Assembly: GCF_018156225.1 (NCBI RefSeq)
Contig: NZ_JAGTAR010000015.1
Location: forward strand, 1 to 64,000
Direction: 5' to 3'
Source: Carboxylicivirga sediminis
GTDB lineage: Bacteria > Bacteroidota > Bacteroidia > Bacteroidales > Marinilabiliaceae
DNA length: 64,000 nt
Shown here: positions 8,094 to 16,621 of the stretch, in pieces
How positions within the stretch are numbered: the first letter of the stretch is position 1
Layout of the letters: each line of letters starts with the position of its first letter
Position numbers and translations under genes: made by a program
The notes under the pieces: generated by a model
Database searches by the model: none
Told to the model about the DNA's origin: nothing
The model's input: the letters and a program-made list of their open reading frames with translations, nothing else

Positions 8094-8101
8094 TACATTT
8101 G
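8094..8101 (+). promoter_or_regulatory. -7 promoter box for norZ
   Basis: TACATTTG is an exact match to TAnnTTTG and lies 27 bases before the norZ start codon. The palindromic operator occupies the expected -33 region. Confidence 0.7.
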
Positions 8102-8128
8102 TTTTTAAATTTTAAAATCGCATAGACT

Positions 8129-10372
8129 ATGAAAACAAAAAATCTTTGGATTGGATTTATCCTGGTTATGGTTATTTCCTTTAGTGTTTTAGGTTATTAT
8201 GGCAGGGAGATATATAGAGAAGCCCCACCTATACCTGAAAAAATTGTTAATGGTAATGGTGAGGTGCTTTTTACAAGTCAAGACATTAAGGATGGTCAAA
8301 ATATTTGGCAGTCGATTGGTGGACAAGAAGTAGGAACCATTTGGGGACATGGCGCATATCAGGCACCAGACTGGACTGCTGATTGGTTACATCGAGAGGC
8401 AGTTTATATTCTCGACCGATTAGCACAGGCAGAATTTGCAACTGACTATGATAAGCTTGACGAAGAAAAGCAAGCGATGCTAGAAAAAAGGTTGCAAAAA
8501 GAAATGAGAACCAATACCTACAATAAAGAAACAAAGACATTACACATATCAGAAATTCGTACCGATGCCATCGAATTTGTAGGCAACCATTATAAAGGTT
8601 TATTTATGGATGGGTCTGCTCAGGCTGATTTACGTGAAGCGTACGCTCTGCCTGCAAACAGCATTAAAGATGCAGACAGAATGGCTAAAATGAATAACTT
8701 TTTCTTCTGGGCTACATGGGCAACAGTAACAGAACGTCCCGGAAAGGATATTACCTACACGAACAATTGGCCACCAGAAAAATTGGTAGCTAACGAACCA
8801 GCTCCTTCTTTACATCTTTGGACAGGTTTTAGTGTAATTGTTTTATTAGTGGGCATTGGCTTATTAGCTTGGTATTATGCTACACGCAGAAAAGACGATG
8901 ATGAAGATGTTGAAATACCACCTGTTAATCCATTATCGGGGGTGCAGCAAACTCCATCAATGAAGGCAACCCTGAAATATTTTTGGGTGGTTACAGCTCT
9001 TATTCTGGTTCAAATACTAATGGGGGTTATTACAGCTCACTATGGAGTTGAAGGAAATGGTTTTTACGGAATTCCTTTGGCAGACTTTCTTCCTTACTCC
9101 ATATCAAGAACATGGCATATACAATTAGCTATTTTTTGGATAGCTACGTCATGGTTGGCAACAGGCTTATTTATTGCTCCTGCTGTTTCAGGTAAAGAAC
9201 CTAAATTTCAAAAATTGGGTGTTGATATACTATTCGGAGCTTTACTTGTAATAGTAGTTGGTTCATTGGCTGGTCAATGGATGGGTGTTATGCAAAAATT
9301 AGGCTTAGCAGAAAACTTTTGGTTTGGACACCAGGGCTATGAATACGTAGATTTAGGTCGTTTCTGGCAAATTTTCCTTTTCCTTGGTTTATTTATTTGG
9401 TTATTCTTAATGGGAAGAGCGTTGCTACCAGCATTAAAACAGCGTAATGAAAACCGCCATTTACTTTTAATGTTCTTAATTGCATCCATTGCAATTGCAT
9501 CCTTTTATGGTGCTGGCTTAATGTGGGGACAACAAACCCACCTTTCTATTGCTGAATTTTGGCGATGGTGGGTCGTTCATCTTTGGGTTGAAGGCTTCTT
9601 TGAAGTATTCGCTACAGTAGCCATAGCCTTTTTATTTGTTCGTATGCAACTATTAAAAGCTAGTGTTGCAACAACAAGTGTACTTTTCTCAACCATCATC
9701 TTTCTCTCAGGTGGTATTATCGGAACATTCCATCACCTATACTTTTCCGGAACACCAACCGGAGTATTAGCTCTTGGTGCAACATTTAGTGCATTAGAAG
9801 TAGCTCCGCTTGTTTTTATGGGATTTGAAGCCTATCACAATTTAAAGCTAAGCCGTATCAGCGAATGGGTAAATGCATACAAATGGCCAATTTACTTTTT
9901 TATTGCTGTTGCTTTTTGGAACTTACTGGGTGCTGGAATTTTTGGATTCTTAATAAACCCACCAATCGCCCTCTATTATATGCAAGGACTGAATACGACT
10001 CCTGTACACGGACATACTGCAATGTTTGGTGTTTATGGAATGCTGGGAATGGGATTAATGCTATTTGTGCTAAGGGATATGAATCTAAAGGTTGAATGGA
10101 AAGAAAAACCGATTAAGATTGCATTTTGGTCGTTAAATATTGGTTTATTACTAATGGTTTTAATTAGTGTATTACCTGTTGGTTTAGCTCAAACTGTAGC
10201 TAGTGTAAAACATGGATTATGGTATGCTCGTTCAGCAGAGTTTTTAGGAACGCCTGCAATGGAAACCTTACGTTGGTTACGAGCTATTGGTGATACTATT
10301 TTTGCAGTCGGAGCATTATACCTTGGATATTTCATATTTGGTCTAAAGGGTGGATGGTCGATTAAGAAGTAA
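8129..10372 (+). CDS. norZ: quinol-dependent nitric oxide reductase (qNOR)
   Basis: A 747-residue single-chain NO reductase that reduces NO to N2O in the inner membrane with electrons from quinol. The N-terminal extension (one helix, then a periplasmic domain with SIGGQEVGTIWGHGAYQAPD) is the fused cytochrome-c-like region without a CxxCH haem motif, which separates qNOR from cytochrome-dependent cNOR. About thirteen more helices follow. Visible metal ligands are H330 (SRTWHIQ), H484 and E488 (HLWVEGFFE), H535/H536 (GTFHHLYF), H627 and H629 (HGHTAMFG). The length is typical. It is transcribed divergently from the ric operon across a shared palindrome and is followed by a strong hairpin terminator. 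Confidence 0.96.
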   Translation: MKTKNLWIGFILVMVISFSVLGYYGREIYREAPPIPEKIVNGNGEVLFTSQDIKDGQNIWQSIGGQEVGTIWGHGAYQAPDWTADWLHREAVYILDRLAQAEFATDYDKLDEEKQAMLEKRLQKEMRTNTYNKETKTLHISEIRTDAIEFVGNHYKGLFMDGSAQADLREAYALPANSIKDADRMAKMNNFFFWATWATVTERPGKDITYTNNWPPEKLVANEPAPSLHLWTGFSVIVLLVGIGLLAWYYATRRKDDDEDVEIPPVNPLSGVQQTPSMKATLKYFWVVTALILVQILMGVITAHYGVEGNGFYGIPLADFLPYSISRTWHIQLAIFWIATSWLATGLFIAPAVSGKEPKFQKLGVDILFGALLVIVVGSLAGQWMGVMQKLGLAENFWFGHQGYEYVDLGRFWQIFLFLGLFIWLFLMGRALLPALKQRNENRHLLLMFLIASIAIASFYGAGLMWGQQTHLSIAEFWRWWVVHLWVEGFFEVFATVAIAFLFVRMQLLKASVATTSVLFSTIIFLSGGIIGTFHHLYFSGTPTGVLALGATFSALEVAPLVFMGFEAYHNLKLSRISEWVNAYKWPIYFFIAVAFWNLLGAGIFGFLINPPIALYYMQGLNTTPVHGHTAMFGVYGMLGMGLMLFVLRDMNLKVEWKEKPIKIAFWSLNIGLLLMVLISVLPVGLAQTVASVKHGLWYARSAEFLGTPAMETLRWLRAIGDTIFAVGALYLGYFIFGLKGGWSIKK

Positions 10373-10391
10373 TATATCGGGATAAAAAATA

Positions 10392-10424
10392 AAACTCCCG
10401 ATTGAAATCAGTCGGGAGTTTTTG
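10392..10424 (+). terminator. rho-independent terminator after norZ
   Basis: An aaaACTCCCGA stem pairs with TCGGGAGTttt, with a 10-base loop and a T run. It ends norZ transcription and, read on the other strand, lies just beyond the tRNA-Leu 3' end, where it may also stop tRNA transcripts. Confidence 0.85.
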
Positions 10425-10426
10425 TG

Positions 10427-10509
10427 TGCCCAGGGCGGGACTCGAACCCGCACGTACGTAGTACACGCGGCCCTCAACCGCGCCTGTCTACCAATTTCAG
10501 CACCTGGGC
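10427..10509 (-). tRNA. tRNA-Leu (anticodon GAG)
   Basis: The 83-base reverse complement starts GCCCAGGTGCTGAAATTGG, has a 7-bp acceptor stem (GCCCAGG/CCTGGGC), anticodon loop TTGAGGG with anticodon GAG, a long class II variable arm and the T-loop GGGTTCGAGTCCC. CCA is not encoded (ACA follows the stem). It is the only intact member of a group of three related tRNA-Leu sequences. Confidence 0.95.
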
Positions 10510-10686
10510 TGGTGACAGTAAAATTATCTTTTTACAGAATGTTTCCGAATTGTTTCCGAATAAATTCTGTATTTTTGTTTCAAGTTCTTTTAAAACCTAG
10601 TATTAATCAGCTATTGCAGCTTTTTGACACTAAATTTTCGTAAATGCCCCTCAAGCCAGCGTGTCTACCAATTTCACCATCTGGGC
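10510..10686 (-). repeat. tandem att-like unit A (tRNA-Leu 5' half plus arm)
   Basis: Read on the minus strand this ~177-base unit begins with the 5' half of a tRNA-Leu (10647-10686, GCCCAGATGGTGAAATTGG and on through the anticodon loop). It then leaves tRNA sequence at GGGGCATTTA and runs through AGCTGATTAATA and a double TTCGGAAA motif (10541-10560) into the intact tRNA-Leu. Unit B has the same order of blocks. The arrangement resembles an attachment-site junction left by an integrase acting at the anticodon loop. Confidence 0.65.
10647..10686 (-). pseudogene. tRNA-Leu 5' half fragment A
   Basis: Forty bases match the acceptor 5' strand, D arm and anticodon arm up to the loop TTGAGGG. The 3' anticodon strand, variable arm, T arm and acceptor 3' strand are missing, so it cannot form a tRNA. 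Confidence 0.75.
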
Positions 10687-10865
10687 TGGTATTTTATTCA
10701 AAATTACAAATCTGTAGATTGTTTCCGAATTGTTTCCGAAATATTTTCTACATTTGAGCTACGTTCTTATATAACTCTTTATTAATCAGCTTTAGTAGTC
10801 CATTGAAGCTAAAGTTTAGTAAATGCCCCTCAACCTTGCGTGTCTACCAATTTCACCACTTGGGC
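10687..10865 (-). repeat. tandem att-like unit B (tRNA-Leu 5' half plus arm)
   Basis: A ~179-base unit repeats the block order of unit A: tRNA-Leu 5' half (10826-10865), GGGGCATTTACT, AGCTGATTAATA, then the exact 20-base block at 10721-10740 that also occurs at 10541-10560. The spacer bases differ clearly from unit A, so the copies are old or come from related but different elements. Confidence 0.65.
10826..10865 (-). pseudogene. tRNA-Leu 5' half fragment B
   Basis: Reads GCCCAAGTGGTGAAATTGG and continues to the anticodon loop TTGAGGG, then diverges. It lies 17 bases from tRNA-Gly; Gly-Leu tRNA pairs are common, so this may be the 5' half of the original chromosomal tRNA-Leu. Confidence 0.7.
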
Positions 10866-10882
10866 CAGTTGTGAAATAGTTG

Positions 10883-10955
<73 letters not shown>

Positions 10956-11188
10956 AAATGCTGGGCAAAAATATAAAATTTACTATTGATTTCACAGGTT
11001 TGGGCTATATTTTTCCATTAGAGATTGGCCAAATCACTTGTCTTTTCAGGCAACAGCTACAGTTTAAGTCTGTTAGATGCCTAAATGTTTTTCGTCCTAC
11101 GTTCAGATTTATTTTTAATGTAGCTAGGGAGTATATTAATTGTAAATTTGGATTACTTATAGTTGGAAATTGCTTTCTGTTTTAAACG

Positions 11189-12307
11189 ATGAAGAAGATT
11201 GTTATTGCACCTGACAAATTTAAAGGTTCCTTATCGGCAATGGAGTTCTGCGCCATTGTTGAGCAAACTATTCTAGCTATTTGCCCTGATGTCATCATTG
11301 AGAAATGTCCCTTGGCAGATGGTGGTGATGGAACAATTGACGTACTTCGATACTATATTGGTGGTGACAGGGTAGAGCTACAGGTCAATGATCCGCTGTT
11401 CAGACCTGTTAATGCCAATTATTTATTGTCATCTGATACAAAAACGGCCTATATAGAAATGTCGTCAGCATCGGGTATTCGTTTATTAAGTCATGATGAA
11501 TTAAATCCGATGCATACAAGCACATATGGCACAGGAGAGTTGATAAAAGATGCAATCGAAAGAGGTGCCAAGCACATATTCATTGGGATAGGTGGCAGTT
11601 CAACCAACGATGCTGGTATGGGTATGGCAAGGGCTTTGGGCTATAAACTTTTAGATGGTGAAGGGAAGGAGCTGGCAGGTATTGGTGCCGATCTACTTAA
11701 ATTAAGGTATATTGATCCGTCAGAGGTTTTGCCGAATCTGAAGAATGTTTGTTTTGAGGTAGCTTGCGATGTTGATAATCCGGTCTATGGCTCAGATGGT
11801 GCTGCCTTTGTTTATAGCAAACAAAAAGGAGCTTCAGATAGTATGATAAAGCAACTCGATGATGGCTTAAGGAATTTTGATGCTGTCATTAATCGTTTGT
11901 ATCACATTTCTTTGCATAATATACCGGGATCAGGAGCCGCTGGTGGATTAGGAGGAGGATGCATTGCTTTCTTAAATGCCCGCTTGTCCTCTGGGATAAG
12001 GCTTGTGATGAAGGAAGCGAATTTTCAGGCTAAGATTCAAAATGCAGACTGGATAATAACAGGTGAAGGAAGTCTTGATGTGCAGACTTTAGCAGGTAAA
12101 GTGGTGAAAGGGATACTTAATGCTCAGGTTGCTCAAAAGCTGGCTGTGTTTTGTGGAAGCAATAGGCTTCAAGATGCAACAACCTATTTTGATTATGTTG
12201 GTGAACTGATGCAGTTATCACCAAATCAGAAAGAGGCTATTGCCAATGCAGAGCTATACTTAAAAAAAATAACAGAAGATTTTGTGAGAACCCACCTTTG
12301 TCCCTGA
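11189..12307 (+). CDS. glxK: glycerate kinase
   Basis: A 372-residue protein that opens MKKIVIAPDKFKGSLSAMEF and carries CPLADGGDGTIDVL, IGIGGSSTNDAGMGMARALG and GSGAAGGLGGG, the hallmark loops of the GlxK/GarK glycerate kinase family. It phosphorylates glycerate with ATP to 2-phosphoglycerate, feeding glycolysis from glyoxylate or serine breakdown. Length is normal (about 370-380). No partner genes for glycerate metabolism are adjacent: tRNA-Gly lies upstream on the other strand and the convergent CotH-like gene follows 10 bases downstream. The 230 bases before it contain no recognisable gene. Confidence 0.93.
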   Translation: MKKIVIAPDKFKGSLSAMEFCAIVEQTILAICPDVIIEKCPLADGGDGTIDVLRYYIGGDRVELQVNDPLFRPVNANYLLSSDTKTAYIEMSSASGIRLLSHDELNPMHTSTYGTGELIKDAIERGAKHIFIGIGGSSTNDAGMGMARALGYKLLDGEGKELAGIGADLLKLRYIDPSEVLPNLKNVCFEVACDVDNPVYGSDGAAFVYSKQKGASDSMIKQLDDGLRNFDAVINRLYHISLHNIPGSGAAGGLGGGCIAFLNARLSSGIRLVMKEANFQAKIQNADWIITGEGSLDVQTLAGKVVKGILNAQVAQKLAVFCGSNRLQDATTYFDYVGELMQLSPNQKEAIANAELYLKKITEDFVRTHLCP

Positions 12308-12317
12308 ACAATAGAAC

Positions 12318-13364
12318 TTACTTAACAGCTTCAGCAATAAATGCTTTTCTGTAGGCCTGGCGATCAGCCAGAACGTGATAGAAAGAATCTATAAGCTTGA
12401 TGCACTCTTGTCTGGATTTCAAATCTAGTGGTTCAAACTCCAGAACTGTAGTTACCAGGTCATTCTTTTTAGCCTGGTAATGAGCAATGGCTTTTTCTAA
12501 GGCATCTATCGAAACCTTTTTCCCTTTGTAGCGACTTTCAATCAGTTCACGGCCCATGTATACTTTCATGTAGCAGGCATCAACAAATTCTGACATATCA
12601 AAATCGTAGGGTACAGCAATGGGTGGTGCATGACGTTCGTCTCTTAACAGCGCAACATTGTGTAATTTAGGGATGGACCAATCTGTATTGCCAATCATGT
12701 AGTTAAATAGGGCTACCTGTAATATATTATCTTCAATGAGTTGCTCTTGTGTTAGGTTAGCCATTTCAATTTCTTCAAGGCCAAGTCGCTCTGCCATTTG
12801 TTCAATTGACTCAATAAAGAACCCATATTTATTAAGCTCTTCACCATAATTGATGTCAATGTACTTAACCTTAACCAATCGAACCCGCAGGCTTCTTTCA
12901 CTAATGTTATTATATAGCCTGTAAACAAGGAACTCCCGTAGCATCGTTTCCTGCATTGTCTGGCTGGTATCCCTGCAGTGCGTCACCAGTTTGAGCTTAT
13001 CCTGACCTTCAAATGCAGTGTTTATTGCATCGCGCGTTTTAAACTTAAAACGTAACGGGGGAAAATCACAGTTTTCTTCTTTTAAACGAAAGTTACCTCT
13101 GGTCTTAATTTTGACAGGTACGTTGAGTGTGTCATCACCATCGGTGTATTCAATAGACGCCGTGTGATATTCATTAGTGCTTCTGTCGCGATCGGCTCTT
13201 ATAGCTTTAAAGTCCGCCTTAACGCTAATTTGCAGTACATCGTTACTCTCGAAAAAGCGATTAGCACTTTCCTTTATTCGCTCCTTTACCAATGCATCCA
13301 ATTCATTGGTGGCACTATTGCTGCAGGTAATAAACAGGCATAATATAAAGAATGCAATCTTCAT
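12318..13364 (-). CDS. CotH-like lipoprotein
   Basis: A 348-residue protein with a hydrophobic leader ending in cysteine (FILCLFITC), suggesting a lipoprotein, although the lipobox is weak. The core resembles the CotH kinase family: KIKTRGNFRL (RGN motif), a REFLVYRLYN helix, YGFFIESIEQMAERLG, NYMIGNTDWSIPKLHN and PVPYDFDMS, the last two matching the metal and ATP-binding positions. Known CotH proteins phosphorylate spore-coat proteins, but most bacterial homologues are uncharacterised. It follows the VTC-domain gene by 14 bases on the same strand; VTC, CotH-like and DUF4956 genes are often neighbours, and a DUF4956 gene lies at 35541. Identification is by motif only. Confidence 0.6.
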   Translation of the reverse strand: MKIAFFILCLFITCSNSATNELDALVKERIKESANRFFESNDVLQISVKADFKAIRADRDRSTNEYHTASIEYTDGDDTLNVPVKIKTRGNFRLKEENCDFPPLRFKFKTRDAINTAFEGQDKLKLVTHCRDTSQTMQETMLREFLVYRLYNNISERSLRVRLVKVKYIDINYGEELNKYGFFIESIEQMAERLGLEEIEMANLTQEQLIEDNILQVALFNYMIGNTDWSIPKLHNVALLRDERHAPPIAVPYDFDMSEFVDACYMKVYMGRELIESRYKGKKVSIDALEKAIAHYQAKKNDLVTTVLEFEPLDLKSRQECIKLIDSFYHVLADRQAYRKAFIAEAVK

Positions 13365-13378
13365 GGCTACCCCTTTAA

Positions 13379-14158
13379 TTATACAACCATTGCTAATTGA
13401 CGATCCTCCTGTGCAATTAATCTTTCCACTTTTCTAAGACGCGGCTTGAAGCGGTTATATTTAACTTTGTTATTCAGTGCAATTGTACCCAGACAATATT
13501 TGCTGATTGATAATGGAAGTACTCCTTGGTTTTTTAAAGTTCGTGCAAAAGCCGAGTAAACATCTTCTTTGTCGCGCTTGATTTCTATTATAGCACAATT
13601 ACCCAGTGAGTAAGTCTCTGATCCTTCATTACTGAAGTTAATATCTAAATCAATTGTGATGCGTTCACAGGCTTTTTTATTAACCAGGGTGATGCGGTTG
13701 AATTTGGTAGTTAACTTAGGTTCCAGTTGTTTGGGATCGTAAGGCGTACAATCATTCACCAGGCATTCTAAACCTTTTGCTATCGGATAGGTGAATCTAT
13801 CTATTCTTAAGCGTTGTTTAGCTGTTCTATTCTTGATCTTCTCTTTAACCTCTATGAATTTATCACCAGTTTCTTCGTATTGTCGGTATCTCACTTTGTA
13901 GCGATGATTTTTACCATTATGATGCTCTTTGTACATGGCCAAATCGTCAGTGTCAAAGTAAATGGTATTATATGCGAGGTTGACCTTATTATTAACGGCC
14001 AATACTTCGTAGTCGTCAATATGTTTAGATAATGCCTTGACTAATACAGCCGGAGTCACAATATATTTTGTGTCGACCCTGTTCAATAGCTTAGCCCGGC
14101 TCATCTCTTCAAGAGAAGTCGTATCGAAAAAGCTAACTAACTGTAATAAATCGCTCAT
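13379..14158 (-). CDS. VTC-domain (polyphosphate polymerase-like) protein
   Basis: A 259-residue protein with the VTC fold used by yeast Vtc4 to make polyphosphate. It shows the basic residues that line the tunnel: NRVDTKYIVT at the start, YNTIYFDTDDLAMYKEHH, then RYKVRYRQY, FIEVKEK and AKQRLRID. A conserved acidic strand (CAIIEIKRD) lies near residue 200. The ATG at 14158 (MSDLLQLVSFFD) fits better than the longer frame beginning at 14194. There is no signal peptide or membrane helix, so it should be cytoplasmic. It is co-transcribed with the CotH-like gene. Bacterial VTC proteins may make polyphosphate or modify nucleotides; the activity is not proven. Confidence 0.82.
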   Translation of the reverse strand: MSDLLQLVSFFDTTSLEEMSRAKLLNRVDTKYIVTPAVLVKALSKHIDDYEVLAVNNKVNLAYNTIYFDTDDLAMYKEHHNGKNHRYKVRYRQYEETGDKFIEVKEKIKNRTAKQRLRIDRFTYPIAKGLECLVNDCTPYDPKQLEPKLTTKFNRITLVNKKACERITIDLDINFSNEGSETYSLGNCAIIEIKRDKEDVYSAFARTLKNQGVLPLSISKYCLGTIALNNKVKYNRFKPRLRKVERLIAQEDRQLAMVV

Positions 14159-14194
14159 GGTTGATATTTTTTGTACTCTAAACTCAACAATCAA

Positions 14195-14677
14195 TTCTTA
14201 AATTTCGCTGCAAAAGACTCATTTTTCATTTTCACGATATATGACTGAAATCATATTTATTGAAAGCTTAGAAAAATTAACACTAATTTAAAAATCAAAA
14301 TGTGTCAGAGATTTGCAAAAGACAATAAATCAGATAGATGTGTAAACTTACAAATTGATTAAAATGTCACTAAAAAATGTTAATAATCATGAAATACTAA
14401 ATTCCGTGTGAATGTTTGGTAACAATCTGTAAGTATTTTGCCAATCGTTATTAGCTGCACACATACTCATTAAATCAATAACCGATCCGTAGTTGTTAAG
14501 TTATTGATGGATAGAATATAATGTAAAAAAGGGGTTTTTTGAAAACGTTCGTAATCGAACAAACGGACGAACACATGCGAACACCCGTGTTTTTTGCATA
14601 AAAAAATGCTCCAAACGCTAAACTTTATTTGGCAATTGTCGTATTATTACTTCTGAACGCCCAAAACGTAAAAAATA
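14195..14677. other. 483-bp AT-rich intergenic region
   Basis: No gene or RNA is recognised between the divergent VTC and GH16-like genes. A cluster of CGAAC/GTTCG words at about 14546-14586 could be a regulator site. The word TTTATTTG near 14624-14631 is one base off the -7 consensus and may be the promoter of the GH16-like gene. Confidence 0.5.
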
Positions 14678-16117
14678 ATGGCACTATTTTCATCAAGTAA
14701 ATATCCAAATACAGCTAAGTACGAGGCTGAGCAAAAAAAGAATAAGGCAGATTATGAGCGCTTTAATCAATATGCCAAGAGTGATGAATTGAAGCGTATC
14801 AATGAACTTGAGATATTGATTAACTCGGCTGATTTTACCAAGAAGGTGGATAAGTTGAAGAATGAGAAGTTTAAAGATACTGCTGAATTCAGGCAGTTAC
14901 AGAAATACACAACTCAAAAGAAATCTGCAGAGTTTAAGAAATACTTCAAATATGTGGCTTCGGGTATGCCTGAACGTGTTAAGCAAATTGAAGTATCCTC
15001 AAAAAGGAAAGAGCTGGCTGAATTGAATGAGTACGTGCGAAGCAGTGAATTTCAGAGTGCCAGGCAGCAAAAAGGTTTTAAGAAGTCAGAAGCTTACCAG
15101 AAGTTTAAGCGTTGTAAGGCATTAACTAAAGACAAGGAAATAAGATTGTTTAATAAGCAAGTTAATTCCTCACTTTATAAAAACTACCTGAATATTCACA
15201 ATTCAGAGCGATTAAAAACTTACCAGGAACTGGAGCAGGAAGTTACTTCTGAAAAATTTATTGCTTTCAAAAACTGGATGGAAGATAAAAAGAAGTTTCA
15301 GAAATCTGAGGAGTACAGCTTAATTCAGGAGTATAATAAGCTGGTAAAATCACCAGACTATATATGGTATAAAAAAGTGGAGAAGGATAACTCCTTTAGT
15401 GAGATTAAAAAGTGGCAACTACTATTTGAAGATGATTTCTCATCAACTTCACTGAATCGCGAGAAGTGGATTACCGGTTACTATTGGGGCAAAGCGTTGC
15501 TCAATAAAACGTATGTGCTCGAAAACGAAAAGCAGTTTTTTACAGACAATAACATAAGTATAAGTGGTAAAGGTGTGCAATTGAGTACGCGCAATGAGCA
15601 TGCAGATGGATTGGTATGGGATTCTAAGCGAGGATTTATGCCTAAAGCTTTCGATTTTACAGCAGGACTTATTAGTACCGGACAAAGTCATCGTCAGCAG
15701 TTTGGTAAAATTGAAGCTAAGGTGAAAGTTGATCACGTGCACCCGGTTCGTCATGCATTTTGGCTGGTAGGTGAAAAGATGGCACCTCAGATCGACGTAT
15801 TTAGGTTTGAAGATAAAAATGCTAAAAGCCATTTGGCTGGCTTGCAACTGATAAATGGTAAGGGGCCGGAATTGCAGTCTAAAACTGTTAAGGGAGCTAA
15901 ATTTGACAGCGACTATTTTGTGTATTCTATTGAGTGGACAAAGGACAAGTTAAGCTGGTTTATTAACGGTGTGAAAGTCAATGAACAAACAAATAACATC
16001 CCTGATGCGCAAATGTACCTGGTATTTAGCTCGCATATTACTGATGATGTTGAGAAACTTGATGCCTCGGCTAACATGTATATTGAATGGGTACGATGCT
16101 ATCAGCAGAAAAACTAA
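14678..16117 (+). CDS. helical-repeat protein with inactive GH16-like domain
   Basis: A 479-residue protein of two parts. Residues 1 to about 240 are highly charged and helical, with imperfect 35-45-residue repeats built around patterns such as F.KSEEY..I.EYN.LV.S. Residues from about 245 match the GH16/laminarinase jelly roll: KKWQLLFEDDFSSTSLNREKW, GKIEAKVKVD, HAFWLVGE and YSIEWTKDKLSWFINGVKV. The catalytic signature ExDx(x)E reads QIDVFRF (Q371, D373, R376), so both catalytic glutamates are gone and hydrolysis is unlikely. No signal peptide is visible, which is odd for a GH16 relative. It stands alone, followed by a terminator. A carbohydrate-binding or structural role is possible. Confidence 0.8.
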   Translation: MALFSSSKYPNTAKYEAEQKKNKADYERFNQYAKSDELKRINELEILINSADFTKKVDKLKNEKFKDTAEFRQLQKYTTQKKSAEFKKYFKYVASGMPERVKQIEVSSKRKELAELNEYVRSSEFQSARQQKGFKKSEAYQKFKRCKALTKDKEIRLFNKQVNSSLYKNYLNIHNSERLKTYQELEQEVTSEKFIAFKNWMEDKKKFQKSEEYSLIQEYNKLVKSPDYIWYKKVEKDNSFSEIKKWQLLFEDDFSSTSLNREKWITGYYWGKALLNKTYVLENEKQFFTDNNISISGKGVQLSTRNEHADGLVWDSKRGFMPKAFDFTAGLISTGQSHRQQFGKIEAKVKVDHVHPVRHAFWLVGEKMAPQIDVFRFEDKNAKSHLAGLQLINGKGPELQSKTVKGAKFDSDYFVYSIEWTKDKLSWFINGVKVNEQTNNIPDAQMYLVFSSHITDDVEKLDASANMYIEWVRCYQQKN

Positions 16118-16135
16118 TATAGTCTATCAACTTGT

Positions 16136-16178
16136 AAAAAAGGGGATTGTGCTCGCAGCATAATTCCCTTTTTTTATA
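16136..16178 (+). terminator. terminator after GH16-like gene
   Basis: An AAAAAGGGGATT arm pairs with AATTCCCTTTTT around a GC-containing loop and ends in seven T residues. Confidence 0.75.
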
Positions 16179-16251
16179 ATAAAGCAGGTGAGATGGTATT
16201 GAGTTATTTTTAAATTAGTTTTGCTCTGAGTTTAATACAAGTGTATCTGTG

Positions 16252-16524
16252 ATGAATAAACCAAAAACGGAAAATTATAAATTCTGCCAAAATAAGAAAT
16301 GCGAATACTTTCCTTGTCATAAAGTTAAAAATGAGGAGGAATTTAACTGCCTGTTTTGTTTTTGCCCCCTATATATGCTTAAAGGTAATTGCGGAGGTCA
16401 CTACAAATATACAAATGGGGTTAAAGATTGCAGCGGATGCTTATTGCCTCATACAAAGGGTGCCTATGAACATGTTATGAGTAAAATGGGAGAGGTGATA
16501 AAAATTGGAAGTGAGCAAGAATAA
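16252..16524 (+). CDS. cysteine-rich small domain protein
   Basis: A 90-residue protein with eleven cysteines arranged as in the 'Cysteine-rich small domain' family (PF04071): FCQNKKCEYFPCHK, FNCLFCFCPLY, GNCGG and DCSGCLLPH. It probably binds one or two metal ions. The ATG at 16252 is used rather than the GTG before it. Family members appear next to corrinoid or metal-related genes in some anaerobes, but no such genes are adjacent here. It lies alone between a terminator and the SusR-like gene. Confidence 0.8.
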   Translation: MNKPKTENYKFCQNKKCEYFPCHKVKNEEEFNCLFCFCPLYMLKGNCGGHYKYTNGVKDCSGCLLPHTKGAYEHVMSKMGEVIKIGSEQE

Positions 16525-16621
16525 CACCATGTGTTGAACCTTGCATAATGATTACATATATCCGGAGAGATATAATAGCAAGTAGAATTATTCTTTGCAG
16601 CAACACTCATTATTCACTAAT

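Noticed and set aside
8018-8098. N-terminal extension of ric to 8098
   Set aside because: It would translate the operator and the -7 region; the family N-terminus starts at the ATG at 8017.
10510-10865. Half-tRNA units as functional tRNAs or intron-containing tRNAs
   Set aside because: No 3' halves with matching acceptor, T arm or intron boundaries follow either fragment.
12318-13364. HipA-type toxin kinase instead of CotH-like
   Set aside because: It has an exported leader and RGN/DFD motifs placed as in CotH; HipA motifs and a HipB partner are absent.
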